From positions 5,604-69,603 of the forward strand of contig NZ_JRND01000024.1 of assembly GCF_000758945.1 (NCBI RefSeq): 64,000 nucleotides of DNA. Reading direction: 5' to 3'. Within the stretch, counting starts at the first letter, position 1, and the number at the start of each line of letters is the position of its first letter. This stretch comes from Lancefieldella parvula_C (GTDB lineage Bacteria > Actinomycetota > Coriobacteriia > Coriobacteriales > Atopobiaceae). Positions 1 to 8,757 of this stretch are shown here, in pieces. The notes under the pieces are model-generated. The model ran no database searches, was not told where the DNA came from, and saw only the letters and a list, made by a program, of their open reading frames with translations. A program made the translations under genes and the position numbers.

Positions 1-70
1 TTAGGTGTCCGGCAATCTGCCTGCTGGCGAGAAACCTGGTGTACCCGTCGTCGAGAAATCCAACTACAAG

Positions 71-101
71 AAAAGCCGCGTCCACACGACGCGGCTTTTT
101 T
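71..101. terminator. Strong intrinsic terminator at left edge
   Basis: A perfect 12-bp stem (AAAAGCCGCGTC / GACGCGGCTTTT) with a 5-base loop is followed by a T run on the plus strand and by a matching T run on the minus strand. It can therefore end a plus-strand gene lying outside the window and the minus-strand gene that stops at 155. Confidence 0.85.
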
Positions 102-154
102 GGTGACCAGTTGTACGAGCTGTTTCGCGAAGGAAGCTTGTCTGTGAGCTGAGA

Positions 155-1891
155 CTACTGTGGCAAAATCCAGGTAGGAAGACCATCAGAGAAGATACGT
201 GCGAGGGGGTATGCCTCTTCAACAGTCAGTGTTGCAACAACGTGATAAGGGCCCTCTGCTGATGCATCAAATACCAGCGCAAGGGGTTTCTCGCCATCAG
301 AGGTAGGAAGCGCAAGGTAGACGCAGTGCCTGGATGGATTGTAGAGCTCAACGGCCATGCGCCATCCATGTTTTGCTGCTCGCAGGGCGTTTTGCACCAG
401 AGGCGAGTCGTCATCAAATCCGCACTCGGGATCAAAGAGCAGAGGCGCGGCACCTGGAACGGGAAGCGAAAAGTCAGCGTCAGTATGCATGAGCTGCTGC
501 TCGTTCTTTCTGTAGACGTACGCTGCGGAAAGGCAAGCTTGCGCTGCCTGCAACGAGGGCGCGTCGCTCAGATAGGTGGTGCTAAGCGCATTCCAATCGG
601 AGACAGGAGCCTCGTTCATGACCACGTCAACAGGGTTTATGGACAGCTGCTTTTCTGCGGCGGGCAGCTTCTCCCATGAAGCGATACCAGACTTAGGCAG
701 ACCGCGAAGCACGTCAACTGCCTGATCCTGCAGCTCACTTGCAGAAACGCTAAGCTCCAAGAGCGTCCAAGGACGCAGAGCTCCGCGTTTTGACTTGCGG
801 ATGGTAGCGGTAATTACCTCGTCTGTCTGCGGTTTTTTGTAACGCGTGTTAAACGTAAACGTGCCGCCCTTGGAAATGAGCGCGCGAGAAGACACTGCAA
901 GTTTGAAGTCTTCCTCCAGCTGCTTGAGGACGTTGGCGTCAACGGGAGCCATCTGGTACAAAATGCCGAGAAGCTCGTTGTTGACGTGGAGTTCTTCTTC
1001 AAAATCGGCTGGGTATGTTGGGGCAGGGGCAGGAGCTTCATTCTGATTGATTACCTGCGTAGAAGTTTGGGATTCAGAAGCTGTAATGCTAGAGGCAGAA
1101 CTTGTTGCACTCATTGCCTGCTGCAATACTGAAGGAGCAGCTTCAAGCGTCTTCTCTTCATCGGAGCCGTCGTAGGGGTTATAGGTTACGGTAAGCGAGA
1201 TGGTTGGCTCAGGCACTACAGGTTCGGGCACTGTCGGCTCAGCAGTTTTAGACTCTGGAGCTGGCGTTTCGGTCTCGTCAGGTTCTGGAGATGCGTCATC
1301 AGCGGTTCCAGCGGGCTCTGGAGTGACATCATCGGCAGATTCTTGCTGGAGATCTTCCTCAGGCGCCTCTGCAGTAGGCGCTGTTGCAGCTGGCGCTTCA
1401 GCAGCAGACTCCTCTGCGATTGGTGCTGTTTCTGCAACAGACAGTTCCTCCGAGCTCTCCGCGATAGGCAGCTCCTCTGGCTCCGTTGGCTCTTCTTGGG
1501 TATGAAGTTCTTCCGCTTCAGGCTCCGTCTCAACTACCAGGTGCTTTGGCTTGAGAGCTCGAATGGACTTTGCTCCACGGCGACGCTTCCAAGGTTTGCC
1601 GTTGTTTTGCGACTCGACGTTTTTCTCGCCAGCTACAAGGGCAGCCTCAAAGGTGTCAAAGGTCAGAAGCGTTGCGTAGACGTAGCCTTTTTTGAACGCA
1701 GTGATTTTGATGAAATCGGGGCACGCCTCCATGAGAGCGCGGATGTCGTCAAAGCCAAAATCCTGCGGTGCAAGGTCGTCTTCAATGAGCACACCCTCAA
1801 CGGTAGAGAGGGGAGTCTGTTTGGAGACGCCAATGGTTGATTTGAGTAGTTTATACAGGTAGAGAGCGTGTTCTTGTTTTATAACAGCCAT
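155..1891 (-). CDS. LOTUS-like winged-helix protein with long acidic linker
   Basis: A 578-residue soluble protein of unknown function. The first ~75 residues resemble an OST-HTH/LOTUS winged helix: a leucine-rich first helix, then FGFDDIRALMEACPDFIKI, followed by a glycine hairpin. LOTUS domains bind RNA or G-quadruplexes in other proteins, so a nucleic-acid role is an inference. Residues ~115-300 are low-complexity Glu/Pro/Ala/Thr with no predicted fold. The C-terminal ~280 residues form one or two alpha/beta domains that I do not recognise (basic patch TIRKSKRGALRPW). The ATG has AGGAG eight bases upstream. No signal peptide or membrane segment is visible. It is divergent from the phosphodiesterase gene at 2037 and ends against the terminator at 71-101. 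Confidence 0.75.
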   Translation of the reverse strand: MAVIKQEHALYLYKLLKSTIGVSKQTPLSTVEGVLIEDDLAPQDFGFDDIRALMEACPDFIKITAFKKGYVYATLLTFDTFEAALVAGEKNVESQNNGKPWKRRRGAKSIRALKPKHLVVETEPEAEELHTQEEPTEPEELPIAESSEELSVAETAPIAEESAAEAPAATAPTAEAPEEDLQQESADDVTPEPAGTADDASPEPDETETPAPESKTAEPTVPEPVVPEPTISLTVTYNPYDGSDEEKTLEAAPSVLQQAMSATSSASSITASESQTSTQVINQNEAPAPAPTYPADFEEELHVNNELLGILYQMAPVDANVLKQLEEDFKLAVSSRALISKGGTFTFNTRYKKPQTDEVITATIRKSKRGALRPWTLLELSVSASELQDQAVDVLRGLPKSGIASWEKLPAAEKQLSINPVDVVMNEAPVSDWNALSTTYLSDAPSLQAAQACLSAAYVYRKNEQQLMHTDADFSLPVPGAAPLLFDPECGFDDDSPLVQNALRAAKHGWRMAVELYNPSRHCVYLALPTSDGEKPLALVFDASAEGPYHVVATLTVEEAYPLARIFSDGLPTWILPQ

Positions 1892-2036
1892 GATGCTCCT
1901 GAGATAGTAGTTAGTGGACTACATACTACTCGATTTTGAACAGACAAAGATACTGATTACGCACAGAAAGTCGCAATACGTAGCGAAAAAGCGAGAACTG
2001 GACTGATAGAATAAGGCTAGATTGAAGGGAGCTTAC

Positions 2037-3440
2037 ATGATTGGTCGTTTTATTAAGAGAGCTGCAGTTAGAGCCGCAGGTTTAGCAATTACTCAGTATG
2101 CCGCAAAGGCAGCACTTCAATCCGAGGCTGGAAGAAAGTTGCTTGCCACAACGGCTTCTAAAGCTGCCAACTTGGCTGGCAATATCGCTAAAGAGCAGCT
2201 TACCGCTGGGTTTAATGCTCATATTAGGCCAGCACTGCCAAGTGGCGATGCTATTCAGTCATCAGTCGCTCGTGCTCAGTCTGCGCTTCGTTCGGCTCAG
2301 ACTTCAGTTTTGGCTGCTCAGGCACAGCTTCAGTCTAATCTAGAGAATCGTTTTTCTCGCCCAAAGAACAAGCTTTCAAAGCAGCTTGCAAGCACTGCAG
2401 AGTCGCTTGAAGAGATGGGGGAGACCCTGGCCGAGCACCAGGATGCTGCCGCAGATATCGCAGTTGCAGATGTTGCTGAGGAAATTGCTGCTCAAAGCGG
2501 ACAGGAATCTGACGCTCTGTTAGCTTCTACCAAGAAGCGTAAATCGTTTAGAAACGTTGCAATTGCCGGTGGCGTTGTGGCTGGTGCTGCTCTTGGTTTA
2601 GCTGCATACGGCGCTTATTCCATTGCTCCACGCAAGCAAAATGATCGCCTGCTTCTGGAGCGCTGGCACGAGATTGCTCGTCATCGCTATGCTCACCGTG
2701 GCCTCTACAACAACGAGGCGGGCATTCCAGAGAACTCCCTGCTTGCTTTCCGCGCAGCTGTCGAGAAGGGCTTTGGCTCCGAGGTTGATGTTCACCTGAC
2801 CGCAGACAACAAGTTGGTAGTTGTTCACGATTCAGCACTTGATCGCCTCTGTGGCGTACAGAAGATTGTTGAGGAGTCCACGCTAGAGGAGCTTCGTGGT
2901 TTGAGGCTTCTTGCTACCGACGAGCAGATTCCAACATTTGAGGAAGTCCTTGAGGTTTATGCATGGAGTGGCTCCGGTGAGCTACCTGCACCTTTGATTA
3001 TTGAGGCTAAGACACGCAACAATAACGCTGAGCAGCTGACAGAAAAGATTATGCAGGCTCTTGATCTTCGTCCCGTTCGTGCATGCATCGAGAGCTTTGA
3101 CCCTCGCATTTTGCAGTGGCTGCGTCAGAACCGTCCTGAGATGCTTCGCGGCCAGCTCTCAGAGAATTTCCTGGTTGACCGTCAGACTAAGCACATGAAC
3201 ATTGCTACACGAGCTGGCGCTACAGCTCTCTTTGGTAATTCTGTTGGTCGCCCAGACTTCATTTCATACAAGTTTGAAGATCGCAAGAATCCCTTTGTTA
3301 AGCTGGCTTGCAATACCATGGGCGCACATCTCATTACCTGGACCGTTAGGAGCGAGGAGGACATGATTGCCTCCGAGCTTGAAGGTGCGCCTGTCATTTT
3401 TGAGGGATTCATTCCAACTCCCGCGTCGCTGATCAACTAG
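2037..3440 (+). CDS. Membrane-anchored glycerophosphodiester phosphodiesterase
   Basis: 467 residues. The C-terminal half is a GDPD-family domain: AHRGLYN near residue 224, PENSLLAF, the metal-ligand pair SEVDVHLT and VVVHDSALDR. This family hydrolyses glycerophosphodiesters to glycerol-3-phosphate and an alcohol. The N-terminal ~170 residues are Ala/Gln-rich amphipathic helix, probably coiled coil, followed by one hydrophobic segment (about 173-198, rich in Gly/Ala/Val). The catalytic domain is thus tethered to the membrane; which side it faces is unclear. A TTG at 2022 is in frame, but the ATG at 2037 has GAAGGGA at the right distance and is preferred. Single gene ending in a clear terminator. 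Confidence 0.85.
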   Translation: MIGRFIKRAAVRAAGLAITQYAAKAALQSEAGRKLLATTASKAANLAGNIAKEQLTAGFNAHIRPALPSGDAIQSSVARAQSALRSAQTSVLAAQAQLQSNLENRFSRPKNKLSKQLASTAESLEEMGETLAEHQDAAADIAVADVAEEIAAQSGQESDALLASTKKRKSFRNVAIAGGVVAGAALGLAAYGAYSIAPRKQNDRLLLERWHEIARHRYAHRGLYNNEAGIPENSLLAFRAAVEKGFGSEVDVHLTADNKLVVVHDSALDRLCGVQKIVEESTLEELRGLRLLATDEQIPTFEEVLEVYAWSGSGELPAPLIIEAKTRNNNAEQLTEKIMQALDLRPVRACIESFDPRILQWLRQNRPEMLRGQLSENFLVDRQTKHMNIATRAGATALFGNSVGRPDFISYKFEDRKNPFVKLACNTMGAHLITWTVRSEEDMIASELEGAPVIFEGFIPTPASLIN

Positions 3441-3504
3441 CTTTCCAGCTGGCGAGAAGAACGTTTGGCTTAAATTACGGCCAAAATTTATAGGTTTATC
3501 TGGG

Positions 3505-3535
3505 ACTCCACGGGTTTCTCGCCCGTGGAGTTTCT
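3505..3535 (+). terminator. Intrinsic terminator with repeated octamer in its loop
   Basis: The stem ACTCCACGGG / CCCGTGGAGT is perfect and is followed by TTTCTTGT. The loop and stem base carry TTCTCGCC (3516-3523), the word that recurs throughout the window. Confidence 0.85.
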
Positions 3536-3564
3536 TGTAAAAGTTCCTTAAGATTGTTGTATGA

Positions 3565-3580
3565 ATATATGTACATATAT
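3565..3580. promoter_or_regulatory. 16-bp perfect palindrome upstream of metal ATPase
   Basis: ATATATGTACATATAT is a perfect palindrome 46 bases before the ATPase start codon. Its position suits an operator for a metal-sensing repressor (ArsR/CadC or MerR type); the regulator is not encoded nearby. Inference from position and symmetry only. Confidence 0.45.
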
Positions 3581-3626
3581 CAATTTAAGGAGTAGACTAG
3601 GCATAACAACAACCCAAGGAGGAGCT

Positions 3627-5522
3627 ATGAGCTCAAAGACAAAGGTGAAAATTGCTCGCATTGTCTGTTCTGCTGTTTTGCTAGGTATTGCTTACGCGGT
3701 TGAACACGCATTTGACCTGCAGCTCTGGCAGGCACTGCTGCTTTACCTGTTGCCTTACGCTGTTGCGGGATACGATGTTGTTCTAGAAGCATGGGAGAGC
3801 ATCACTGAGGGCGAGTGCTTTAACGAAGACTTGCTCATGACCATTGCTACTGTTGGTGCCTTGCTCATTGGCTTTGTGCCTAACGGTTCTCCTATGTTTG
3901 ATGAGGCTGTCTTTGTCATGCTGTTCTTCCAGGTAGGAGAGGTGTTTGAACACCTTGCTTCCGATAACAGCAAGAAGTCTATTGCCAAGCTTATGGATAT
4001 TCGCCCTGACAGCGCAACGGTTGAACGTGACGGACAGCTGCTCACTATCTCTCCAGAAGAGATTAAGCTGGGAGAGATTATTTTGGTTAAACCCGGCGAC
4101 CGTGTTCCTGTTGACGCAGAGATCGTCGAGGGTTCTACCAGTCTTGATACCGTCGCTCTTACTGGTGAGAGCGTGCCTCGTGACGCAACGGTGGGGGATA
4201 ACATTATCTCAGGCTGTGTAAACCTTTCTGGTGTGGTACGAGCCCGCGTTACTCACCTCTTTGAAGACTCTACTGCTTCCCGCATCATTAAGCTGGTAGA
4301 GAGCTCAAACCAAAACAAGTCCAAGAGCGAGAGGTTTATTCGTCGTTTTTCTCGCGTGTATACTCCAGCAGTTGTTTACAGTGCCATTGCGCTGGCGTTT
4401 TTGCCACCACTGCTTTCGGGAGACTTTGTAGCTAACGTTTCTACCTGGGTTGTAAGGGCGCTCACCTTCCTTATTGCGTCTTGCCCATGCGCGCTGGTAG
4501 TTTCTGTGCCACTGGCCTTCTTTGGCGGTATTGGCGCTGCTTCAAAGGAGGGCATCCTAATCAAGGGCTCTGCGTACATTGATATGCTTTCTACCCTTGA
4601 TACCGTTGCATTTGATAAGACCGGTACGCTGACCGAGGGTGTTTTTGAGGTCCTTGCTGTCCATCCTCAGGCCATTGGCGAGAAGGACCTTCTGCACCTA
4701 GCTTCTCACGTTGAGATGCACTCCACGCATCCCATTGCTGCAGCTCTTCGTGCTGCTTATCCAAGCGAGGACGATGACTGTGTTATCACGGACATCAAAG
4801 AAATTGCTGGTCAGGGCATTTGCGCTAACGTAAATGGTAAGAGCGTTGCTGTTGGCAACTGCGCACTTATGGAGAGTGTAGGAGCTTCTTGGAAAGCGTG
4901 CGAGAACCACGGAACCATCATTCACGTAGCTGTTGATGGGACCTACATGGGCCACATTGTTATTTCTGATCGCGAACGAGCTGATGCTCCAGCAGCAATC
5001 GCTTCCCTCAAAAACGTTGGCGTTTCTAAGGTTGTTATGCTCACGGGCGATAAACGCGACGTTGCAGAAGAGATTGCAGCTCAGATGGGTATCACCGAGG
5101 TTCGCTCTGAACTGCTTCCACAGGATAAGGTAGCTGCGGTCGAAGGCCTTCTCGCCCAAAAGACAGCTGGTAAGTCCCTTGCTTTTGTCGGTGACGGCAT
5201 CAATGATGCACCCGTTCTTGCACGCGCTGATGTAGGCGTTGCTATGGGCGGTTTGGGGTCTGATGCTGCTATTGAGGCCGCCGACGTAGTTCTTATGGAC
5301 GACAAGCTTTCTAAGCTCTCAAAGGCCGTAAAGATTGCTCGTCATACCTTGGGTATTGCAAAGCAAAATATTGTGTTTGCTATTGGCGTTAAGGTTGCTG
5401 TTTTGATCCTTGCAGCCTTTGGTTTGGCTCCCATGTGGCTAGCGGTCTTTGGAGACATAGGCGTTATGGTGCTTGCGGTTCTTAATTCCACTAGAGCTTT
5501 GAATATAAAGTCGATTAAGTAA
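3627..5522 (+). CDS. Heavy-metal P1B-type ATPase (Zn/Cd/Pb exporter type)
   Basis: 631 residues. It has every P-type ATPase signature in order: TGES actuator loop, CPC in the transmembrane metal site (IASCPCALVV), DKTGTLT phosphorylation site, HP locus (MHSTHPIAAAL), and GDGINDAPVLARADVGVAMG in the hinge. The CPC type and sequence are closest to ZntA/CadA exporters, which pump divalent Zn, Cd or Pb out of the cell. It lacks an N-terminal heavy-metal-associated (CxxC) domain, so it is the short form. Start chosen at ATG 3627 because AAGGAGGAG precedes it by two to three bases; an in-frame ATG at 3561 lies inside the palindromic operator candidate and has no ribosome site. Confidence 0.93.
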   Translation: MSSKTKVKIARIVCSAVLLGIAYAVEHAFDLQLWQALLLYLLPYAVAGYDVVLEAWESITEGECFNEDLLMTIATVGALLIGFVPNGSPMFDEAVFVMLFFQVGEVFEHLASDNSKKSIAKLMDIRPDSATVERDGQLLTISPEEIKLGEIILVKPGDRVPVDAEIVEGSTSLDTVALTGESVPRDATVGDNIISGCVNLSGVVRARVTHLFEDSTASRIIKLVESSNQNKSKSERFIRRFSRVYTPAVVYSAIALAFLPPLLSGDFVANVSTWVVRALTFLIASCPCALVVSVPLAFFGGIGAASKEGILIKGSAYIDMLSTLDTVAFDKTGTLTEGVFEVLAVHPQAIGEKDLLHLASHVEMHSTHPIAAALRAAYPSEDDDCVITDIKEIAGQGICANVNGKSVAVGNCALMESVGASWKACENHGTIIHVAVDGTYMGHIVISDRERADAPAAIASLKNVGVSKVVMLTGDKRDVAEEIAAQMGITEVRSELLPQDKVAAVEGLLAQKTAGKSLAFVGDGINDAPVLARADVGVAMGGLGSDAAIEAADVVLMDDKLSKLSKAVKIARHTLGIAKQNIVFAIGVKVAVLILAAFGLAPMWLAVFGDIGVMVLAVLNSTRALNIKSIK

Positions 5523-5548
5523 AAGAGTCAGGGCTGCTGGCCTAAAAA

Positions 5549-5587
5549 AGAGCGCTCGCAAAGGAGCGCTCCTACAAAGGTTTTTTT
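5549..5587. terminator. Bidirectional terminator between convergent genes
   Basis: Two copies of GAGCGCTC separated by six bases form a hairpin between the ATPase and trmB. On the minus strand a CTTTTTT tract follows at once, so it suits trmB best. On the plus strand a run of seven T starts nine bases later. Confidence 0.7.
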
Positions 5588-5623
5588 GGCAAACGGCTGT
5601 TTCTACACATAGCCAATTACAAA

Positions 5624-6451
5624 TTACTGAGCCTTCTTACGAAGTCTACGAGCACGGTTTGCAAGATTGCGGACCGTGCTTTCCATTCCATGAGGAACGT
5701 AGGTTAGCGATTCTAAATCTTCTGGAAGGTAGTCAACAAGACTGACAGGCTCTGTGGGTGTGAAATCTGCTGGTACAGGACCCGGAGCAATTAGGTAGGC
5801 ATGAACCTTAGCGCCCTGGGCGCCAAGTTTTTGTTCGTACTCACTGGGAACATCGTGAGGAAAATCGGCTTGAGCATCTCGCGTTTTCCAAATAAAGTTG
5901 TAACCAGCAACTCCAACTTGCTCAAGAGAAAAATCAAAAAGTGGCTGACTGTCCGTTTTAAGACGAACAACACCCTCTTTAGCCAAAACATTTCTATACT
6001 GCATAAGACGCTCAGCATCAGTGAGGCGCAACTTTGCCTGCCTGATTCGAGGAAATGGTGCAGGGAAGTTGAGGTAAATAACAGAGACCTCTTCTGGCGA
6101 GAAGTACTCATCAATCTTCATACCAGTACCAGGAACTACGATGGCATTAGGTATTCCTGCCTCGTAGATTGTTTTTGCAGCGTATGAAATGCAGATAGGC
6201 TCTGTATCAATGGCTACAAAAAGCACGTTAGGATTTGCCTTAGCTTGAGCGGCAGTAAAAGATCCCTTGCCGCAGCCAAGGTCTACACGGACCTCAGAGA
6301 AGGGAACATGCCCCTCAGCAGTAATTGGCGCACACGCAGAAGCCCACGTACCTCTCAAAGCCTCTGGATGAGGTTCAATGACGCTGGAATACGCCTCTAA
6401 GCGCTCTTCCAGAACAAAGTTTTTAGGCAAACGTGCATGTAGTGCGCGCAA
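5624..6451 (-). CDS. trmB: TrmB-family tRNA (guanine-N7) methyltransferase, divergent motif
   Basis: 275 residues, longer than most TrmB because of N- and C-terminal extensions (basic tail ANRARRLRKKAQ). The Rossmann SAM site is clear (VDLGCGKGSFTAAQA, AIDTEP), as is the late KTDSQPLFDFSLEQ motif. TrmB makes m7G46 in the tRNA variable loop. The normally strict FxDPWPKxRHxKRR segment here reads NFPAPFPRIRQAKLRL: the catalytic Asp is Ala, Trp is Phe, and His is Gln. The family assignment is firm; whether it still methylates position 46 is open. 36 bases downstream of the yfbR-like gene in the same direction. Confidence 0.8.
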   Translation of the reverse strand: MRALHARLPKNFVLEERLEAYSSVIEPHPEALRGTWASACAPITAEGHVPFSEVRVDLGCGKGSFTAAQAKANPNVLFVAIDTEPICISYAAKTIYEAGIPNAIVVPGTGMKIDEYFSPEEVSVIYLNFPAPFPRIRQAKLRLTDAERLMQYRNVLAKEGVVRLKTDSQPLFDFSLEQVGVAGYNFIWKTRDAQADFPHDVPSEYEQKLGAQGAKVHAYLIAPGPVPADFTPTEPVSLVDYLPEDLESLTYVPHGMESTVRNLANRARRLRKKAQ

Positions 6452-6487
6452 AGCAACTCCTCAAAAGCAGGCAAAATCAGCGTTTCT

Positions 6488-7105
6488 TTACAGAAGCTGA
6501 TCAAGCGTTTCTCCGTACGAAGGTAGGAATTCTGTCATAAAATCGTGCACTTCTGGAAGAGAATCTGCTAAATCTTCAACAACTCCACGAGTTGAGGCTT
6601 CAGCGGTAATAAACTCTGAGTTTCCAGACTGAGCCTCCTCAATACACTTAATGAGTGCTGCAATCTTATCTGCAGCTTTAATAAGCTTTCTAAGATAAGC
6701 TTCACTCTCTGAAGCCTCAGCGCTGTGAGTAAGCACCTGAGCATAGGCATCTTGCAGGTCTTCTGGCAGTGTGGAGAGAATGGTTTTCTCGGCACGTGCC
6801 TCTACCTGATGATACGCATCTCTAATCTCTGAATTAGCATACTTTACAGGCGTGGGCATGTCTCCGGTGATAATCTCTGATGCATCGTGATATATACCAA
6901 TAAGAGCTGCACGATCTGCGTCAAGATTTCTGTGATAGCGCACATTTGCAATAGTTGCGAGGCAGTGAGAAATAACGGCCACGTCAAGGGCGTGTTCAGC
7001 AAGGCTTTCTGATCGAGAATTGCGCATAAGCGACCAGCGCTCAATGTAGCGCATGCGAGAAATAAGTGCAAAAAAGCTGGATTGCGACGAAGAATTCTGA
7101 GACAT
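6488..7105 (-). CDS. yfbR: HD-domain 5'-deoxynucleotidase, YfbR type
   Basis: 205 residues, typical family length. It follows YfbR closely: SFFALISRMRYIERWSLMRN, then EHALDVAVISH and YHDASEIITGDMPTPVKY, giving the H...HD...D metal site of HD phosphohydrolases. The family removes phosphate from deoxyribonucleoside 5'-monophosphates, acting in dNTP-pool turnover. The ATG is preceded by GGAGGGG. It probably shares a transcript with trmB, 36 bases downstream. Confidence 0.9.
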   Translation of the reverse strand: MSQNSSSQSSFFALISRMRYIERWSLMRNSRSESLAEHALDVAVISHCLATIANVRYHRNLDADRAALIGIYHDASEIITGDMPTPVKYANSEIRDAYHQVEARAEKTILSTLPEDLQDAYAQVLTHSAEASESEAYLRKLIKAADKIAALIKCIEEAQSGNSEFITAEASTRGVVEDLADSLPEVHDFMTEFLPSYGETLDQLL

Positions 7106-7385
7106 TGCCCCTCCTTAATTTGTTTTCTCAACCTTACCACGGATACCGGACAAAAACTGTTTTGACACAACTATGCAATGTAGTCATAGCAAATATGAAG
7201 TAATCAAATACTTTAGATGTTTATATGAAATTATTGATATCTGAACATCCGTTCATGGGTATTTTTGCTCCGCTTACCGGCAACCATGGCTAACTTATTC
7301 TAAAGGAGTTAACCCGGGCTTACTATGCAAGTAAACCTTGTCCGTTTAAAAGAAGTGAGCGGACAACAAAGGAAGGATGGGAAAC

Positions 7386-8633
7386 ATGAGTAAGTATGCT
7401 TTTGTAGGCGGCAAGCTCGTTGACGGTACTGGCGCTGCTCCAGTTGAGGACTCCCTTGTCCTTATCGATGACGACAAGATTACCTATGCTGGTCCTCGCA
7501 AAGAGGTCCCAGAGGGATATGAGGTACGTGACGCATCCGGTCATACCGTAATGCCTGGTCTTGTTGATACACACCTGCACTTCTCCGGCAACCTGACCGA
7601 CAACGATAACGACTGGGTTATCGAGTCCGTTGCTCAGAAGCAGGCATGCGCAGTCAAGCAGGCTTATGATGCTCTTACCCACGGCCTCACAACCGTCGTT
7701 GAGATTGGCCGTAACGGTATTGCTATCCGCGACCTCGTTAACATGGGCATTATGCAGGGTCCTCGTATCTTTGCTACCGGCCTTGGCCTTTGCCGCGTTG
7801 CTGGTCATGGTGACTCTCACCACCTGCCACTGCAGATTTCCAAGGACGGACACCCTTGGGGCGACCAGGTAGACGGTCCATGGGAGCTTCGTAAGGCAAT
7901 TCGTCGTCGTCTCCGTGAAGAGCCTGACGGCATCAAGATCTGGGCAACCGGTGGCGGCATTTGGCGCTGGGACTCCGACCGTCTGCAGCTCTTCTGCACC
8001 GAGGAAATCAAGGCAATTGCTGACGAGTGCGCACTGGTAGGCATTCCTCTGTACGCTCACTCCTACAATAACTTTGACGCTGCATATGACTGCGTCCGCT
8101 TTGGTTGCAAGCAGCTTATTCACGGCTTCGAGCTTGACGAGCGCACCATGAAGCTTATGGCTGAGCAGGGAACATACTTCACCCCAACCATCGGCTTCCT
8201 GCCAACTTGGTACGGAACTTATCCACCAGACTGGACTCCAGAGCTTGACGCATTCCCAGGCGAGACTGTTGTCGAGAAGGGCCTTGCACGCACCTACGCT
8301 AACCTGCGTAAGGCTTATGACATGGGCATCACCATTACCATCGGCTCCGACTCCTTCAGCTTTGTCACTCCTTACGGCTACGTCACCATCGATGAGATGT
8401 ATGACTTTGTCGAGAAGGTTGGCATCTCCATCCTTGATACTGTTGCAGCTGCTACTTACAACGGCGCAAAGATGCTTGGCAAGGAGAACGAGTTTGGTGC
8501 TGTCAAGGAAGGCCTCTCCGCTGATATCCTCGTAGTCAAGGGCGACGTTGCTAACAACATCCGCGACCTCACGCCTGAGAACATGGACGTCATCATGAAG
8601 GAAGGCAAGATTATTGATCGCGGTAGCTTCTAA
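7386..8633 (+). CDS. Amidohydrolase family protein (imidazolonepropionase/prolidase-like)
   Basis: 415 residues, cytoplasmic. An amidohydrolase-superfamily TIM barrel with flanking small domain: GHTVMPGLVDTHLHF (first metal pair HxH), YAHSYN and HGFELDE (later histidines) and TIGSDSF (catalytic Asp). These enzymes hydrolyse amide or ester bonds in cyclic amides or Xaa-Pro dipeptides with one or two metals; the exact substrate cannot be read from the sequence. Two ATGs are possible. The one at 7386 has AAGGAAGG nine bases upstream, while the one at 7377 touches it, so 7386 is preferred. A 7-bp hairpin (TTGTCCG/CGGACAA, 7338-7366) lies just before the ribosome site. Monocistronic. Confidence 0.85.
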   Translation: MSKYAFVGGKLVDGTGAAPVEDSLVLIDDDKITYAGPRKEVPEGYEVRDASGHTVMPGLVDTHLHFSGNLTDNDNDWVIESVAQKQACAVKQAYDALTHGLTTVVEIGRNGIAIRDLVNMGIMQGPRIFATGLGLCRVAGHGDSHHLPLQISKDGHPWGDQVDGPWELRKAIRRRLREEPDGIKIWATGGGIWRWDSDRLQLFCTEEIKAIADECALVGIPLYAHSYNNFDAAYDCVRFGCKQLIHGFELDERTMKLMAEQGTYFTPTIGFLPTWYGTYPPDWTPELDAFPGETVVEKGLARTYANLRKAYDMGITITIGSDSFSFVTPYGYVTIDEMYDFVEKVGISILDTVAAATYNGAKMLGKENEFGAVKEGLSADILVVKGDVANNIRDLTPENMDVIMKEGKIIDRGSF

Positions 8634-8665
8634 GCTTCCAGCTCGATAATTTGTAACGCGAAGGT

Positions 8666-8702
8666 TGGGCCCTGACTCACTTAAGCGTCAGGGCCCACTT
8701 TT
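8666..8702 (+). terminator. Intrinsic terminator after amidohydrolase
   Basis: Eleven-base stem TGGGCCCTGAC / GTCAGGGCCCA with a 10-base loop, followed by CTTTTA. Confidence 0.85.
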
Positions 8703-8757
8703 ACAAGCAAGAAGTTTATTCTTTGATATAAAAGTTTGACATTTGAAGGAGCTCACT

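Noticed and set aside
1..154. End of a preceding gene
   Set aside because: The first 70 bases show no clear coding frame with a recognisable product; only the terminator can be supported.
3561..3626. Earlier ATG for the metal ATPase
   Set aside because: Lies in the operator palindrome and has no ribosome site, unlike ATG 3627.
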